Shown here piece by piece: positions 12,163 through 21,957 of a stretch of 64,000 nt of DNA (the stretch's first letter is position 1; every line of letters begins with the position of its first letter). The notes below the pieces were generated by a model that was not told where the DNA came from, did no database searches, and worked only from the letters and a program-made list of their open reading frames with translations. Position numbers and translations under genes: made by a program. Origin of the DNA: Labia minor (taxonomy: Eukaryota > Arthropoda > Insecta > Dermaptera > Spongiphoridae); NCBI GenBank assembly GCA_963082975.1, contig OY720347.1:31141398-31205397 (forward strand), read 5' to 3'.

Positions 12163-13539
12163 TGAATTTCTATAATGAACATATATCATTCATAATCGCT
12201 TTCCATATGCGAAAATAACAAAATCCAAGTCATGATACGTTACCGAATTATATTAGTTTGGAAAATAAAGTTAGAGTTTCATTTTAAAACCTTCAGTTTT
12301 CCTACTGGCTAATTGTTGACTTCTAATTCTTTACCCATTTTTTTATCAGCCAATATCATTATAAAATTATATAATAAATAAATTTTAAATTATAAATATA
12401 TTTTTATTAAAATAATAAATAAAATTAATTCAAAATAAATATATTTATTCTTTTATTCATCTTGTAAAATTAATTTCATTAAATAATACTAAGTAAGTAA
12501 ATGTAAAATTTATAGTATAAAAAATATTATCTGACAATTCTAATTTAACAGCTGTAATTTTCTGATCTCACGTACTATATTTTTTATTTATATAAGATGA
12601 ATAGGTTATTAGAACAAAATTTCTAGAAAATGTATGAAAATGAATATTTCTGTTGTTTTCTTCCAAATGATAGGGAATTCTTTAAGCATTTATCATTTAA
12701 AATAATTAATTTTGTAACATCAGCCAAGGAAATAAGTTTGAAATATCTGCCAAGGTGATTTAGAGATACATCTCATGCAGAGGTGTATTGGGAGGGGAAC
12801 GCGGGAAACGACGTTCCCTTACCTTTTTTCAGAATGCGTTCCAATACTTCTTCATGTATTTATATATAAGAAATAAATATATATTTATATATATATATAT
12901 ATATTAAAAAAAATTGTTTCAAGTTCAACAATCCAATTGATATTTCATCAATTTCTGTCAGTAATTGCATGTAAATTATACATTTATGTATTACAAAAAT
13001 AATAAATTAATAATTACTCTGAATATATAAAATTTTCAATTTACAATGAAAAAGATAAAATAGTTTCAATTTAAAGAAAACTTCCTATTTACAAACACTA
13101 CTTAATATTTACCTTTTCAATTTTTATCAATATATTAAATTTTACACAAAATACATTTTAACAGAATAACTTTAAATTGAATACTTAAGTTGCTTTTTTT
13201 GTTTTTGATTTGATAAATTGATTTACATTCTTTCATTTAATATTGTTATATAATGTGTAACTTTTCATTTATGAAAAGGTGGAGTGTATTTAAAAAAAAA
13301 ACAAATGAATTCTTTTAAATTTTATTAATTATATCACAAACTCTCAACCAATTTGTAGTTAATTTTTTCTAATAATTTGATCCGTTATAAACATACAAAA
13401 TATTTAGTCTATAGATTCTTAATCGTTTTTTTCTCTTTTATATTTTTTAAGACTCATTATCATCAGTTAAAAAGAGCACACTATAATATATATATATATT
13501 TATGTCTGTGTTTGTTTGTTTAAATTTTTTAAGACTCTA
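12163..13539. other. AT-rich intergenic DNA
   Basis: Mostly featureless and A/T-rich. It holds one small inverted-repeat structure at 12778-12852 (listed separately) and a TA tract near 12880-12904. Confidence 0.5.
12778..12852. repeat. small inverted repeat, possible MITE remnant
   Basis: The left arm holds GTATTGG...GGGAACGC (12784-12801) and the right arm holds GCGTTCCAATAC (12836-12847), so the two ends can pair. CATG borders both sides (12774-12777 and 12853-12856). This could be a tiny deletion derivative of a DNA transposon, but class and ends are uncertain. Confidence 0.3.
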
Positions 13540-13700
13540 AATTCCTCGGATGGTCATTAATGCAGGCATTCCTCCCACAGGCAAATGGGCCGCACACCTT
13601 GCCTTTTCGAATTAGCCTCCTCATCCAATTATGTTAATTTCTCAGGATCACTTAAGTATAGTCATTATGCTCAGATTCATGTAAAGAACGATAAATTACT
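13540..13700. other. GC-richer non-coding island
   Basis: Short segment of mixed composition including AATGCAGGCATTCCTCCCAC. A 63-codon frame is open but unremarkable. Confidence 0.25.
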
Positions 13701-14523
13701 TTTATTTATGAGCATATTTTTAAAACGAATCGCTACTGTAACTTTTCATCACCTTTTCAGCATTAAAATCTCATAAATATTTTTTTTTATATTAATATTT
13801 ATTTTAAATGAATACTTATTTATGTATAGTACCTATAGTTATAAATATTATATATATATATATATATATATTATCTATATTTATAATTATTTATATACTT
13901 AACATCTATAGTTTTTAACATAATTTGATTAGAAAAAGGCTACTTTTATGCTTTTATAAAAGATAAGATCCATAATGAAATTCGGTAAATAACCGTCAAA
14001 GTTAGCTTATTAAAATTATTATATCCATGCTAAATTGACAATATTTCAATGTCGGCACTTTTTAATTATCACATTAGAAAAAAAAGTGAAATTATTGTTC
14101 GTTGATTGACATTTAGTATAGTCAAGAATATATATTATTATATAGTCAAATGATATTATCATATCATTAAATTATAAATTATTTTTTTATTTTTTAATTA
14201 AACAAAAAATGAGTAATAAACATGAGTACCTGTGTAATCAGGTTTATTTCTTATTATAATTTTAATTTATATACTAAAATATGAAATAAATACAATATTT
14301 TCATTATATTTTAATCAGTTCAGTTTTGGCATTCAAATAGAAAGGATCAAGAGCTAATCTTTATATTTAATTCTATATATAGTAAAGTTTGTTCTATTTA
14401 AAATGTGAGTTGAGTCAAATGACCTTTTCTTTTATAATTAATATTAGTTTATTTAAATTTTATTGTATATAAAATTGTATATAATTTTAATATATATTTC
14501 TTATTTAACTTTACCCTCTTACT
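13701..14523. other. AT-rich intergenic DNA
   Basis: TA microsatellite at about 13850-13871; otherwise A/T-rich and featureless. Confidence 0.5.
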
Positions 14524-14600
14524 AACAGCCTATCTAGGGCCTTCCCTCTCCAAAAATGCCCCGAAAGGCCTCGGTGGCACCCAAAATTCTTTCTCTCTCC
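14524..14600. other. GC-rich patch upstream of the Jockey element
   Basis: Seventy-odd bases of high GC just before T-rich DNA and the Jockey ORFs. It could be the 5' UTR or internal promoter of the retrotransposon, or host DNA. The sequence alone does not decide. Confidence 0.3.
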
Positions 14601-14730
14601 TTTCTTTAAATGTATATATTATTATTATTGTTATTAATGTTATTGTTGTTATATTTTTTTTTTTTTTTTTTTTGTTATTATTATTTTCGTTCTTTATTTT
14701 ATGCCTCCAAATTAATTGAAAAATATAATC

Positions 14731-16236
14731 ATGCAGGCAGGCGATTTGAATTGCAATCCATTCAAGGGAAATACCTTGAATCGATCACCTCCAGTCCCAC
14801 GAATAGATGGTACAAAAGTAAATGATGAAGAGCAGAAATTAATTGCCTCGTCTCCTCTCCCTCCACTTATGTCGTGCACCCTTACAAACAGTAAAAGTTA
14901 TTATAATGAATGGCAAAACGAAATAAAAGAAAAAAAAGCCCTTGAGCAAATAATAATTGAAATGCAACAACAGATTAAAAATCTGGAAAATAAAATAAAG
15001 ATGATAGATGAAAAAAATGCATCGTCATCTATTCAAACAGTAATTGAACCAGTTTATAGTACTGATGAAGAAGAATTTGAAAAAGGAACTGACTGGATTG
15101 TTAAAACTAATAAAAAAAGAAAGTTGAACATCTCTATCAGTCCAGAAAATATTGATAAAAATATGAAAACAAAAAATATAGAAAAATATGAAAGTGAAAA
15201 AATGCAAAAGCCATATAACAATAACACTTCATCAAAATATGTTAAAGATGATAAATTCGATTCAAAACCACCACCAATTTATGTAAAGGAACAAAATAAC
15301 CATGCACAATTTACACTTAGACTTAAAAATGAGTTGGGGGTGAATAAATTTCTAGCTAAAACACTTAGCAATGGTGATCTTAAGATTAATTTAGAAACAT
15401 GTGAAGTATATCGAAATATGATTGACTTTCTTAAAAGAAACGCTGTATCACATCATACTTATGAGAACAAAAGTAACCGACCTATAAGAGTCATGGCAAA
15501 AGGTCTCCACTGTAGTTGGGATCCTGATGAAATCTTAAATGATCTTAAAAATAGAGGTCTTGCTATTGAACAAGTTACCCCAAAGCTTTCATGGAAAACA
15601 AAAAAGCCTCTTAACATGTTCATGCTAACCTTCAAAAATTCAGAAAACATTGAAACAATTTACAAAATAAACAGTATTCTTTATACCAAAATTGAAATTC
15701 ACCCGATGCGTGGGTCAAAATTGGTTCCACAATGCAAAAAATGCCAAAAATTTGGGCATACACAAAACTACTGTTCGACAGGACCGAGATGCGTTAAGTG
15801 CAAGGTCAAGGGTCATCTAACTAAAGATTGCCCAAAACCAAAAGAAAATAAGGCAGAATGTGTAAACTGTGGCGGCGAACACCCTGCAAACTATCGTGGA
15901 TGCGAAATAGCAATAAAAGCTCAAGAATTGCGAGCTAAACAAGTGAAAGTAAATTCACAAAGGCCAAATATTGAGAATGCATTACACCAAAAAACCCAAC
16001 AACAAACTCATACTAAACCAAAAGTGATAGAAAAAATAGATCTACTCCCAAGAAAAGATAATAACAGTTATTCAGATAAACTTAAGAATGACGCAAGCCT
16101 GAATGCGACACTCCAAATAGTACTGAATAAGATAAATAAAATTGAATCTTTTCAAAATAAGATGAAAACCTCAATTACGGCAATTAATAGGCGAATAGGA
16201 GCGCTTGAAAATAAAAAATCTAATTATAAAAAATAA
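14731..16236 (+). CDS. Jockey ORF1, gag-like nucleic-acid-binding protein
   Basis: This is the RNA-binding coat/chaperone protein that packages the element's RNA and helps target it. From the ATG at 14731 it is 501 residues (the frame also opens at TTG 14716). Order: an N-terminal proline-rich stretch, a charged helical segment at about 57-95 (possible coiled coil), and a basic nuclear-localisation-like KKRK patch near 128-131. A PPPIYV motif near 180 follows, then the Jockey gag core and a PRE_C2HC-type region. Three zinc knuckles come next: CKKCQKFGHTQNYC at 335-348, CVKCKVKGHLTKDC at 354-367 and CVNCGGEHPANYRGC at 377-391. A lysine-rich tail ends it. The frame is uninterrupted. Its TAA overlaps the ORF2 ATG by one base (TAATG). 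Confidence 0.9.
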   Translation: MQAGDLNCNPFKGNTLNRSPPVPRIDGTKVNDEEQKLIASSPLPPLMSCTLTNSKSYYNEWQNEIKEKKALEQIIIEMQQQIKNLENKIKMIDEKNASSSIQTVIEPVYSTDEEEFEKGTDWIVKTNKKRKLNISISPENIDKNMKTKNIEKYESEKMQKPYNNNTSSKYVKDDKFDSKPPPIYVKEQNNHAQFTLRLKNELGVNKFLAKTLSNGDLKINLETCEVYRNMIDFLKRNAVSHHTYENKSNRPIRVMAKGLHCSWDPDEILNDLKNRGLAIEQVTPKLSWKTKKPLNMFMLTFKNSENIETIYKINSILYTKIEIHPMRGSKLVPQCKKCQKFGHTQNYCSTGPRCVKCKVKGHLTKDCPKPKENKAECVNCGGEHPANYRGCEIAIKAQELRAKQVKVNSQRPNIENALHQKTQQQTHTKPKVIEKIDLLPRKDNNSYSDKLKNDASLNATLQIVLNKINKIESFQNKMKTSITAINRRIGALENKKSNYKK

Positions 16237-16238
16237 TG
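16234..16238 (+). promoter_or_regulatory. TAATG stop-start overlap of ORF1 and ORF2
   Basis: The ORF1 stop TAA (16234-16236) shares its last A with the ORF2 ATG (16236-16238). In the insect retrotransposon SART1 such a UAAUG junction supports coupled termination-reinitiation. The same mechanism is inferred here; A-rich sequence surrounds the junction. Confidence 0.7.
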
Positions 16239-18905
16239 AAAAACTTATCTATCATGTGCTGGAATGCCAATGGGCTCCTTGGTAAAAAAGATGAACTCCA
16301 AGTCACTTTAAATCTAAACAATATAGATGTGTGTCTTATTTCGGAAACACATGCAACCAGAGAAACAATATGTAAGATACGGGGTTATAAATTTTATCGT
16401 GCAAACCACCCGAGTAATCAGGCAAGAGGAGGAAGTGGTATACTGATAAAAGAGGTAATTCATCATTATGAAGAAAACAAAATAGAAACAGAGAAAACTC
16501 AAATTACCGCTGTGACTATAAGGACTCGTGATCATCCTATAACAATAGCAAGCATTTATTGTCCCCCACGTCACAAGTTAACGAAATTGGAATATAAAAG
16601 TATTTTTGACCATCTTGGCAATCGATTTGTTCTTGGTGGCGACTTCAATGCGAAACATACTTACTGGGGATCAAGACTTATCACAGATAAGGGAAGAGAA
16701 TTGTACAAGGCAATATGTAATGAAAAATGCGATATAATGTCAACGGCAAAACCAACCTATTGGCCGTCGGATCCGAGAAAGATTCCAGACTTGATTGACT
16801 TTTTCATCACTCGAAATATATCTGCAAACTATGCCACTGTGGATGAATGTAATGAATTAAGCTCTGATCATATGCCAATTGTTTTGACACTCAGCGACTC
16901 AATTATTAAAAAATCTTGCAATTATACTCTCGTTAACAAATTTACTGACTGGGAAAGTTTTAAATTTGACCTAGCTCAACGAGTGAAGATTAATAGGCAA
17001 ATGGTATCTCCGAATCAAATTGACCAAGAACTTGAAGAGCTTGTCTTGAATATACAAACGGCAGCGTGGACTAATACTCCTGAAATAAATAAAAGAAAAT
17101 CACAAGGAATAAATTATCCTAAAGAAATTGTCAATCTTGTCCATGAAAAAAGAAGAGCACGGGATAAGTGGCATAGAACAAGGGCTCCATTGGATAAAAC
17201 AAGATGGAATCAACTAAATGCTATACTTAGAAACAAGATAAAACAAATAAAGAATGAATCAATTAATAGTTATATTAGACATTTAACTTATACTAAAGAT
17301 ACGGAATACTCACTCTGGAAAACAGTAAAGACTATTAAGAGACCGATAACTCAATCACCACCTATAAGAGACACAAATAATAAATGGATCAAAGATAACC
17401 AAAGAAAAGCCGATGTTTTTGCTGAGTACCTTGAAAATATCTTCACTCCTAATCCTGCTGTGGATGGCGAGATACCACTCGAAACAATTACAACAATGGA
17501 GAAGGAAGTTGACATCCCGAAAGTGACGGTTCGAGAAATTGTTAGAACCATTAAACATGAGATTAATCCAAAGAAGACTCCTGGTTATGATCTCATTACT
17601 GGGGAAGTCATTAAACACCTTCCACGTAAGGCGATAGTGAAAATGTCACATATAATAAACTCAGCCCTAAAGATCAGGTATGTGCCTCAAATCTGGAAGA
17701 TTGCTGAGGTGATTATGATTCATAAACTGGGAAAGCCATCTGAAAGCTGTGCGTCATACAGACCAATATCGCTCTTACCTGTATTATCCAAACTGTTCGA
17801 GAAGCTTCTTCAAAAAAGACTATTAATTATTTTAGAACAAAAAAAGTTAATTCCTGATCACCAATTTGGGTTTCGCAGGCAGCACTCCACCATTGAACAA
17901 GTGCATAGACTTGTACAGGTCATTGAAGATGCCTTGGAAAGTAGAAAAGTGTGTTCGGCGGTCTTCCTCGATGTTACCCAGGCATTTGATAGAGTCTGGC
18001 ACCAAGGGCTGAAACTCAAGCTTTATAAAGTGCTCCCAGCAAAGTACGCCGAAATATTAGAGTCTTATATATCAGACAGATTCTTCAGAGTACGCCAAGA
18101 TGATGCATACTCTACATTAAAACATATCCGGGCTGGGGTGCCGCAGGGGAGCGTTCTAGGTCCACTGCTGTATCTACTTTATACAGCTGATCTACCGGAA
18201 ATAGAAAGAAATACCACCGCAACGTTTGCGGATGACACGGCAATTTTGGCAATTGGAGATGACACGGAAGAGTCGGCAATGAAACTGAACCTCTCCATAA
18301 CCAAGGTCCAAAAATGGACAAAAAAATGGAGGATCAGTTTAAATGAGACCAAATCGGTACATGTGAACTTCACCAACCGAAGAATAAATTATGTGCCGAT
18401 AATACTCAACAACAAAATCATACCATATGCCAATGAAGCAAAATACTTGGGAATGACATTAGATGCAAGGCTGCGCTGGAAAGCTCATGTCAAAAAAAAG
18501 AGAGACGAAATTAATATCAAATATAGAAAAATGTATTGGCTAATGGGGCGACATTCAGTCCTGTCTATTGATAGCAAATTATTGCTATATAAACAGGTCC
18601 TAAAGCCAGTGTGGACCTATGGTAGTCAGCTCTGGGGCTGTGCTGCAAAGAGCAATGTGCAAATCATCCAAAGATGTCAAAACAAAATACTAAGGGCCGT
18701 TGTCAATGCCCCTTGGTATATTCGTAACGAAGAACTTCACCAAGATCTTAAGATCGAGACAGTAAAAGAAGAAATTCAACGATTTGCAGCAGCTCATCAA
18801 ATTAGACTGCAAAGGCATACAAACACTGAGGCCGTTCGACTCCTTGACGTAGCCAACCAGACGAGAAGATTAAAAAGGAATAAACCTCACGAACTAATGG
18901 ATTAA
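16236..18905 (+). CDS. Jockey ORF2, endonuclease-reverse transcriptase
   Basis: An 889-residue protein that nicks target DNA and copies the element's RNA by target-primed reverse transcription. The N-terminal ~220 residues form an AP-type endonuclease: CWNANGL (N10), SETH (E37), GGDFNAKH (D136, N138) and SSDHMPI (D211, H212) are all present. The reverse transcriptase spans about 430-760, with YRPISLLPVLSKLFEK (508-523), QFGFRRQHST, FLDVTQAFDRVWH (D579), GVPQGSVLGPLL (634-645) and FADDTAIL (D666, D667). No RNase H domain follows, as in Jockey, and the tail HQIRLQRHTNTEAVRLLD is Jockey-like. All catalytic residues I can check are intact. Translation probably depends on reinitiation at the TAATG junction with ORF1. 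Confidence 0.95.
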   Translation: MKNLSIMCWNANGLLGKKDELQVTLNLNNIDVCLISETHATRETICKIRGYKFYRANHPSNQARGGSGILIKEVIHHYEENKIETEKTQITAVTIRTRDHPITIASIYCPPRHKLTKLEYKSIFDHLGNRFVLGGDFNAKHTYWGSRLITDKGRELYKAICNEKCDIMSTAKPTYWPSDPRKIPDLIDFFITRNISANYATVDECNELSSDHMPIVLTLSDSIIKKSCNYTLVNKFTDWESFKFDLAQRVKINRQMVSPNQIDQELEELVLNIQTAAWTNTPEINKRKSQGINYPKEIVNLVHEKRRARDKWHRTRAPLDKTRWNQLNAILRNKIKQIKNESINSYIRHLTYTKDTEYSLWKTVKTIKRPITQSPPIRDTNNKWIKDNQRKADVFAEYLENIFTPNPAVDGEIPLETITTMEKEVDIPKVTVREIVRTIKHEINPKKTPGYDLITGEVIKHLPRKAIVKMSHIINSALKIRYVPQIWKIAEVIMIHKLGKPSESCASYRPISLLPVLSKLFEKLLQKRLLIILEQKKLIPDHQFGFRRQHSTIEQVHRLVQVIEDALESRKVCSAVFLDVTQAFDRVWHQGLKLKLYKVLPAKYAEILESYISDRFFRVRQDDAYSTLKHIRAGVPQGSVLGPLLYLLYTADLPEIERNTTATFADDTAILAIGDDTEESAMKLNLSITKVQKWTKKWRISLNETKSVHVNFTNRRINYVPIILNNKIIPYANEAKYLGMTLDARLRWKAHVKKKRDEINIKYRKMYWLMGRHSVLSIDSKLLLYKQVLKPVWTYGSQLWGCAAKSNVQIIQRCQNKILRAVVNAPWYIRNEELHQDLKIETVKEEIQRFAAAHQIRLQRHTNTEAVRLLDVANQTRRLKRNKPHELMD

Positions 18906-19446
18906 ACTGCTCATGTTTGCATGTTTTTGAAAGAATAAGTTTATATATTTTCTTTAAATAAATATCACTTATTAGTTAAGGCAGTGGTTCTTAAACTGTG
19001 GTCCGCGGACCCCTGGGGGTCCGCGAAGCCTTTACTGGGGGTCCGCGGTCCTCGGAAAAAAATCATCGTAAAAATATATACATATATAAATATTTAAAGT
19101 TCATTGTTTAACTATATCCTCCTAGAGAATTACGGCTATAATTTAATACTATTAATAATACTATTTTATTTTATTAAATTGATAATTATGTCAATTAATT
19201 TTTTGTGAATAAATAAACATATATAAAAAACTATATATAAAATTTGAATTTTCATCCATTCATTCATTTAAAATCATTTTTCGATTGTTCCTTTAAAATA
19301 ACCCCTCTTAGGGGCTCGGAAGGGGAGGCATATAAGGGAATTTTCTTTCACTTTGTTATTGGGGAAAACCAGGGGAGGGGACAGTCTTACCCGGAAAAAC
19401 CCAAATTGTCAGCGTCCACTCTGGGGTTTTAAACAGTTTTAAAGCA

Positions 19447-19556
19447 AATGTTAATTATAAGTTCATTTCTCAACGAGTTGTATCTTTAAATTATTTTTAT
19501 TAATGTTAATTATAAGTTCATTTCTCAACGAGTTGTATCTTTAAATTATTTTTATT
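19447..19556 (+). repeat. 55-bp tandem duplication in the hAT leader
   Basis: Two consecutive copies of a 55-bp unit beginning AATGTTAATTATAAG (19447-19501 and 19502-19556) appear identical by eye. Confidence 0.9.
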
Positions 19557-19740
19557 AATTTAATTAATTATAATTAAATTATAGCTAATAATAGTTTATT
19601 ATAGCTAATAATTTTTTTTAATTTTTAGTGTAATTTGCATGATCATTATTTTATAAAAACACTAAACACATTTTGCAATTTCCCAGAAAGGCTGTTTTTG
19701 AGAGTAAGTATAAGTTAGTTTTATGAATAAAAAATATTTA

Positions 19741-19830
19741 TTTTAATAATATTTTAGAATCAAATTACGAAATTAATAATATTTTAGAATCAAATTACGA
19801 AATTAATAATATTTTAGAATCAAATTACGA
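19741..19830 (+). repeat. 30-bp unit repeated three times in the hAT leader
   Basis: Three head-to-tail copies of a 30-bp unit containing AATCAAATTACGAA end at 19770, 19800 and 19830. The second and third are identical. A related palindromic motif occurs once more at 27265-27291. Confidence 0.9.
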
Positions 19831-19854
19831 AATATATTTATTATATAAATTAAT

Positions 19855-19975
19855 ATTCATTTAAAATGATATTAAATCATTTATTTAAAATGATTTAAAA
19901 CATTTATTAAAATGATTTAAAACATTCATTTAAAATGATATTAAAACATTCATTTAAAATCATATTAAAACATAG
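19855..19975 (+). repeat. degenerate CATTTAAAATGAT repeats in the hAT leader
   Basis: At least five imperfect copies of a CATTTAAAATGATTTAAAA-like unit lie in tandem, followed by short TTATATTTATA repeats up to 20030. Confidence 0.75.
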
Positions 19976-20062
19976 CTAGTAAATAATAATTCGTTATATT
20001 TATATTATATTTATATTATATTTATATTATTGTAGTTCAATGTTAATAAATTACTCCATAAA

Positions 20063-21922
20063 ATGGATCGTTGGCTACAAACTGGTTCAACACAGAAACG
20101 GAAAGAATCAGATGATGAGGCATCAACAGCAAACTCTACCAAGAAACGCAAAACTAGAAAATATTCGGATGATTATTTATCATTTGGATTTACTTATATT
20201 TGCAACAATGATGTGGAAAGACCAGTCTGCGTTCTATGTCAGGAAAGTTTATCCAATGAAAGTATGAAACCTGCTAATCTCAGACGTCATTTACAAACAA
20301 AGCACAGCGAGCATGTTAGTAAGTCTATCGAATTTTTTAAAATGAAAAAAGAAGAACTTAATTCAAGTCAGAAATTGATGGTAAAGACGGGATCTGGTGG
20401 TATGAGTAAGAAAGCAGTAATGGCATCATATGAAGTAGCTCTACTTATTGCTAAAGCAGGAAAGCCGCATAATATAGCAGAGCAATTAATTCTTCCTGCT
20501 ACAAAAGTAATTACAAATATAATGTTAGGAACTAAAGCAGCAAACGATATAAATTTGATTTCATTATCAAATGATACGGTTAAGAATAGGATTGAAGACA
20601 TGTCATGTAATATAAAAGAAGAATTAATATCGAGAGTGCGCAAAAGTCACTATTACTCATTACAATTGGATGAAAGTACTGATGTCACTAATAATGCCAA
20701 TTTGTTAGCTTTCATTAGATATGAGTTTGAAAATCAAATACAAGAAGATGTATTGTTTTGTGATTCACTACCTTCACGAACGACAGCTAATGACATATTT
20801 AACAGTTTGAATAATTTTATAACCGAAAATGAAATAGAGTGGCCAAAATGTGTTGGAATTTGCACTGATGGTGCTCGTGCAATGTCAGGTACAAGAACTG
20901 GATTGATTGCTCTTATTAAAAATGTTGCGCCTCAGGTTGTTTGGAATCATTGCTGCATTCACAGAGAATCATTAGCAGCCAAAAATATGTCACCAGATTT
21001 GAAAAGAACATTAGACGAAGTAGTTAAAATTGTCAATTTCATTAAGGCTCGTCCACTTAATTCCAGAGTTTTTAAAATTTTGTGTGAGGAAATGGGTAGT
21101 CAACATACACATTTATTATTACATACAGATGTACGTTGGTTGTCCCGCGGGAAAGTACTCATTCGCCTTTTTGAGCTTCGAGATGAAATACGATTGTTTT
21201 TAATAGATGCGCATTTTGAACTGACCGAATGTTTCAATGATTTTATCTGGTTAGCTAAGGTGGCTTACTTGACTGATATTTTTACAAAATTGAACGAACT
21301 TAATTTGAGCCTGCAAGGTACTGTTGTAAATATATTTAAAGTTGAAGATAAAATAGAAGCAATGATTAAAAAAATCGACTTGTGGTCGAAACGCATCCAG
21401 AACGGTGTATATGAGTCTTTTCCAACTCTCAATGATTTCATAGAAAGCTCCAGTGAAAAATTGCTTAATCAAACGCGTCAATTATTTGTTGAACATTTAA
21501 TTACTTTGAAAAGCAACTTCAGGAAGTATTTTTCTACTCCTGATCCTTGCAATAACTGGATCAGAGATCCATTTAATATGGAAATTACAAATGCTAAACA
21601 TTTATCTGCACCTGAACAAGATATTCTCGTGGAATTATCATGTGATACAACTTATAAACTAAAATTTAACAAAACTGAATTGAGCAACTTTTGGTTACTT
21701 CTCAGGTCAGATTATCCTGCGCTTGCAAATAAAGCACTTCAACACTTGATTCCATTCTGCACAACATATTTATGCGAACAAGCTTTTTCGGTACTATTTT
21801 ATATTAAGTCTAAATATAGAAACAAATTAAATGTAGAGCCGGATCTTAGATTAAAAGTTTCCAATATTAAGCCAGATATTGAGATTCTTGTTTCAAGAAA
21901 ACAACTGCATACATCTCATTAA
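20063..21922 (+). CDS. hAT transposase with N-terminal BED-type zinc finger
   Basis: A 619-residue cut-and-paste transposase resembling the ZBED5/GTF2IRD2-type domesticated hAT proteins. A basic N-terminus (KKRKTRK, 27-33) precedes a zinc finger with C56, C59, H76 and H81. The RNase H-like core has LDESTDV (D203), ICTDGARAMSG (D269), the C-C-I-H motif (297-300) and HTDVRWLSRG (D356, W359). The C-terminal dimerisation region holds LCEQAFSVLFYIKSKYRNKL with E572 as the likely third acidic residue. No stop or frameshift interrupts it. The ATG at 20063 begins MDRWLQ, the usual start of this family. A short out-of-frame ATG lies 23 bases upstream (20040), and TTATATTATTGTAG just before it could be a splice acceptor. 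Confidence 0.93.
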   Translation: MDRWLQTGSTQKRKESDDEASTANSTKKRKTRKYSDDYLSFGFTYICNNDVERPVCVLCQESLSNESMKPANLRRHLQTKHSEHVSKSIEFFKMKKEELNSSQKLMVKTGSGGMSKKAVMASYEVALLIAKAGKPHNIAEQLILPATKVITNIMLGTKAANDINLISLSNDTVKNRIEDMSCNIKEELISRVRKSHYYSLQLDESTDVTNNANLLAFIRYEFENQIQEDVLFCDSLPSRTTANDIFNSLNNFITENEIEWPKCVGICTDGARAMSGTRTGLIALIKNVAPQVVWNHCCIHRESLAAKNMSPDLKRTLDEVVKIVNFIKARPLNSRVFKILCEEMGSQHTHLLLHTDVRWLSRGKVLIRLFELRDEIRLFLIDAHFELTECFNDFIWLAKVAYLTDIFTKLNELNLSLQGTVVNIFKVEDKIEAMIKKIDLWSKRIQNGVYESFPTLNDFIESSSEKLLNQTRQLFVEHLITLKSNFRKYFSTPDPCNNWIRDPFNMEITNAKHLSAPEQDILVELSCDTTYKLKFNKTELSNFWLLLRSDYPALANKALQHLIPFCTTYLCEQAFSVLFYIKSKYRNKLNVEPDLRLKVSNIKPDIEILVSRKQLHTSH

Positions 21923-21957
21923 ATATGTAAGTTATATTTAATGAGATAGATGCAGTT
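21903..21957 (+). repeat. stem-loop spanning the hAT transposase stop codon
   Basis: Two 24-base arms (21903-21926 and 21934-21957) pair with 22 of 24 matches around a 7-base loop GTAAGTT. The stop codon TAA (21920-21922) lies in the 5' arm. The structure would form in RNA or as a cruciform and may affect transcript stability or termination. Confidence 0.85.

Noticed and set aside
14610..14825. 71-codon frame overlapping the start of Jockey ORF1
   Set aside because: Starts in a TTA/T-run and is read out of frame with ORF1; a shadow frame.
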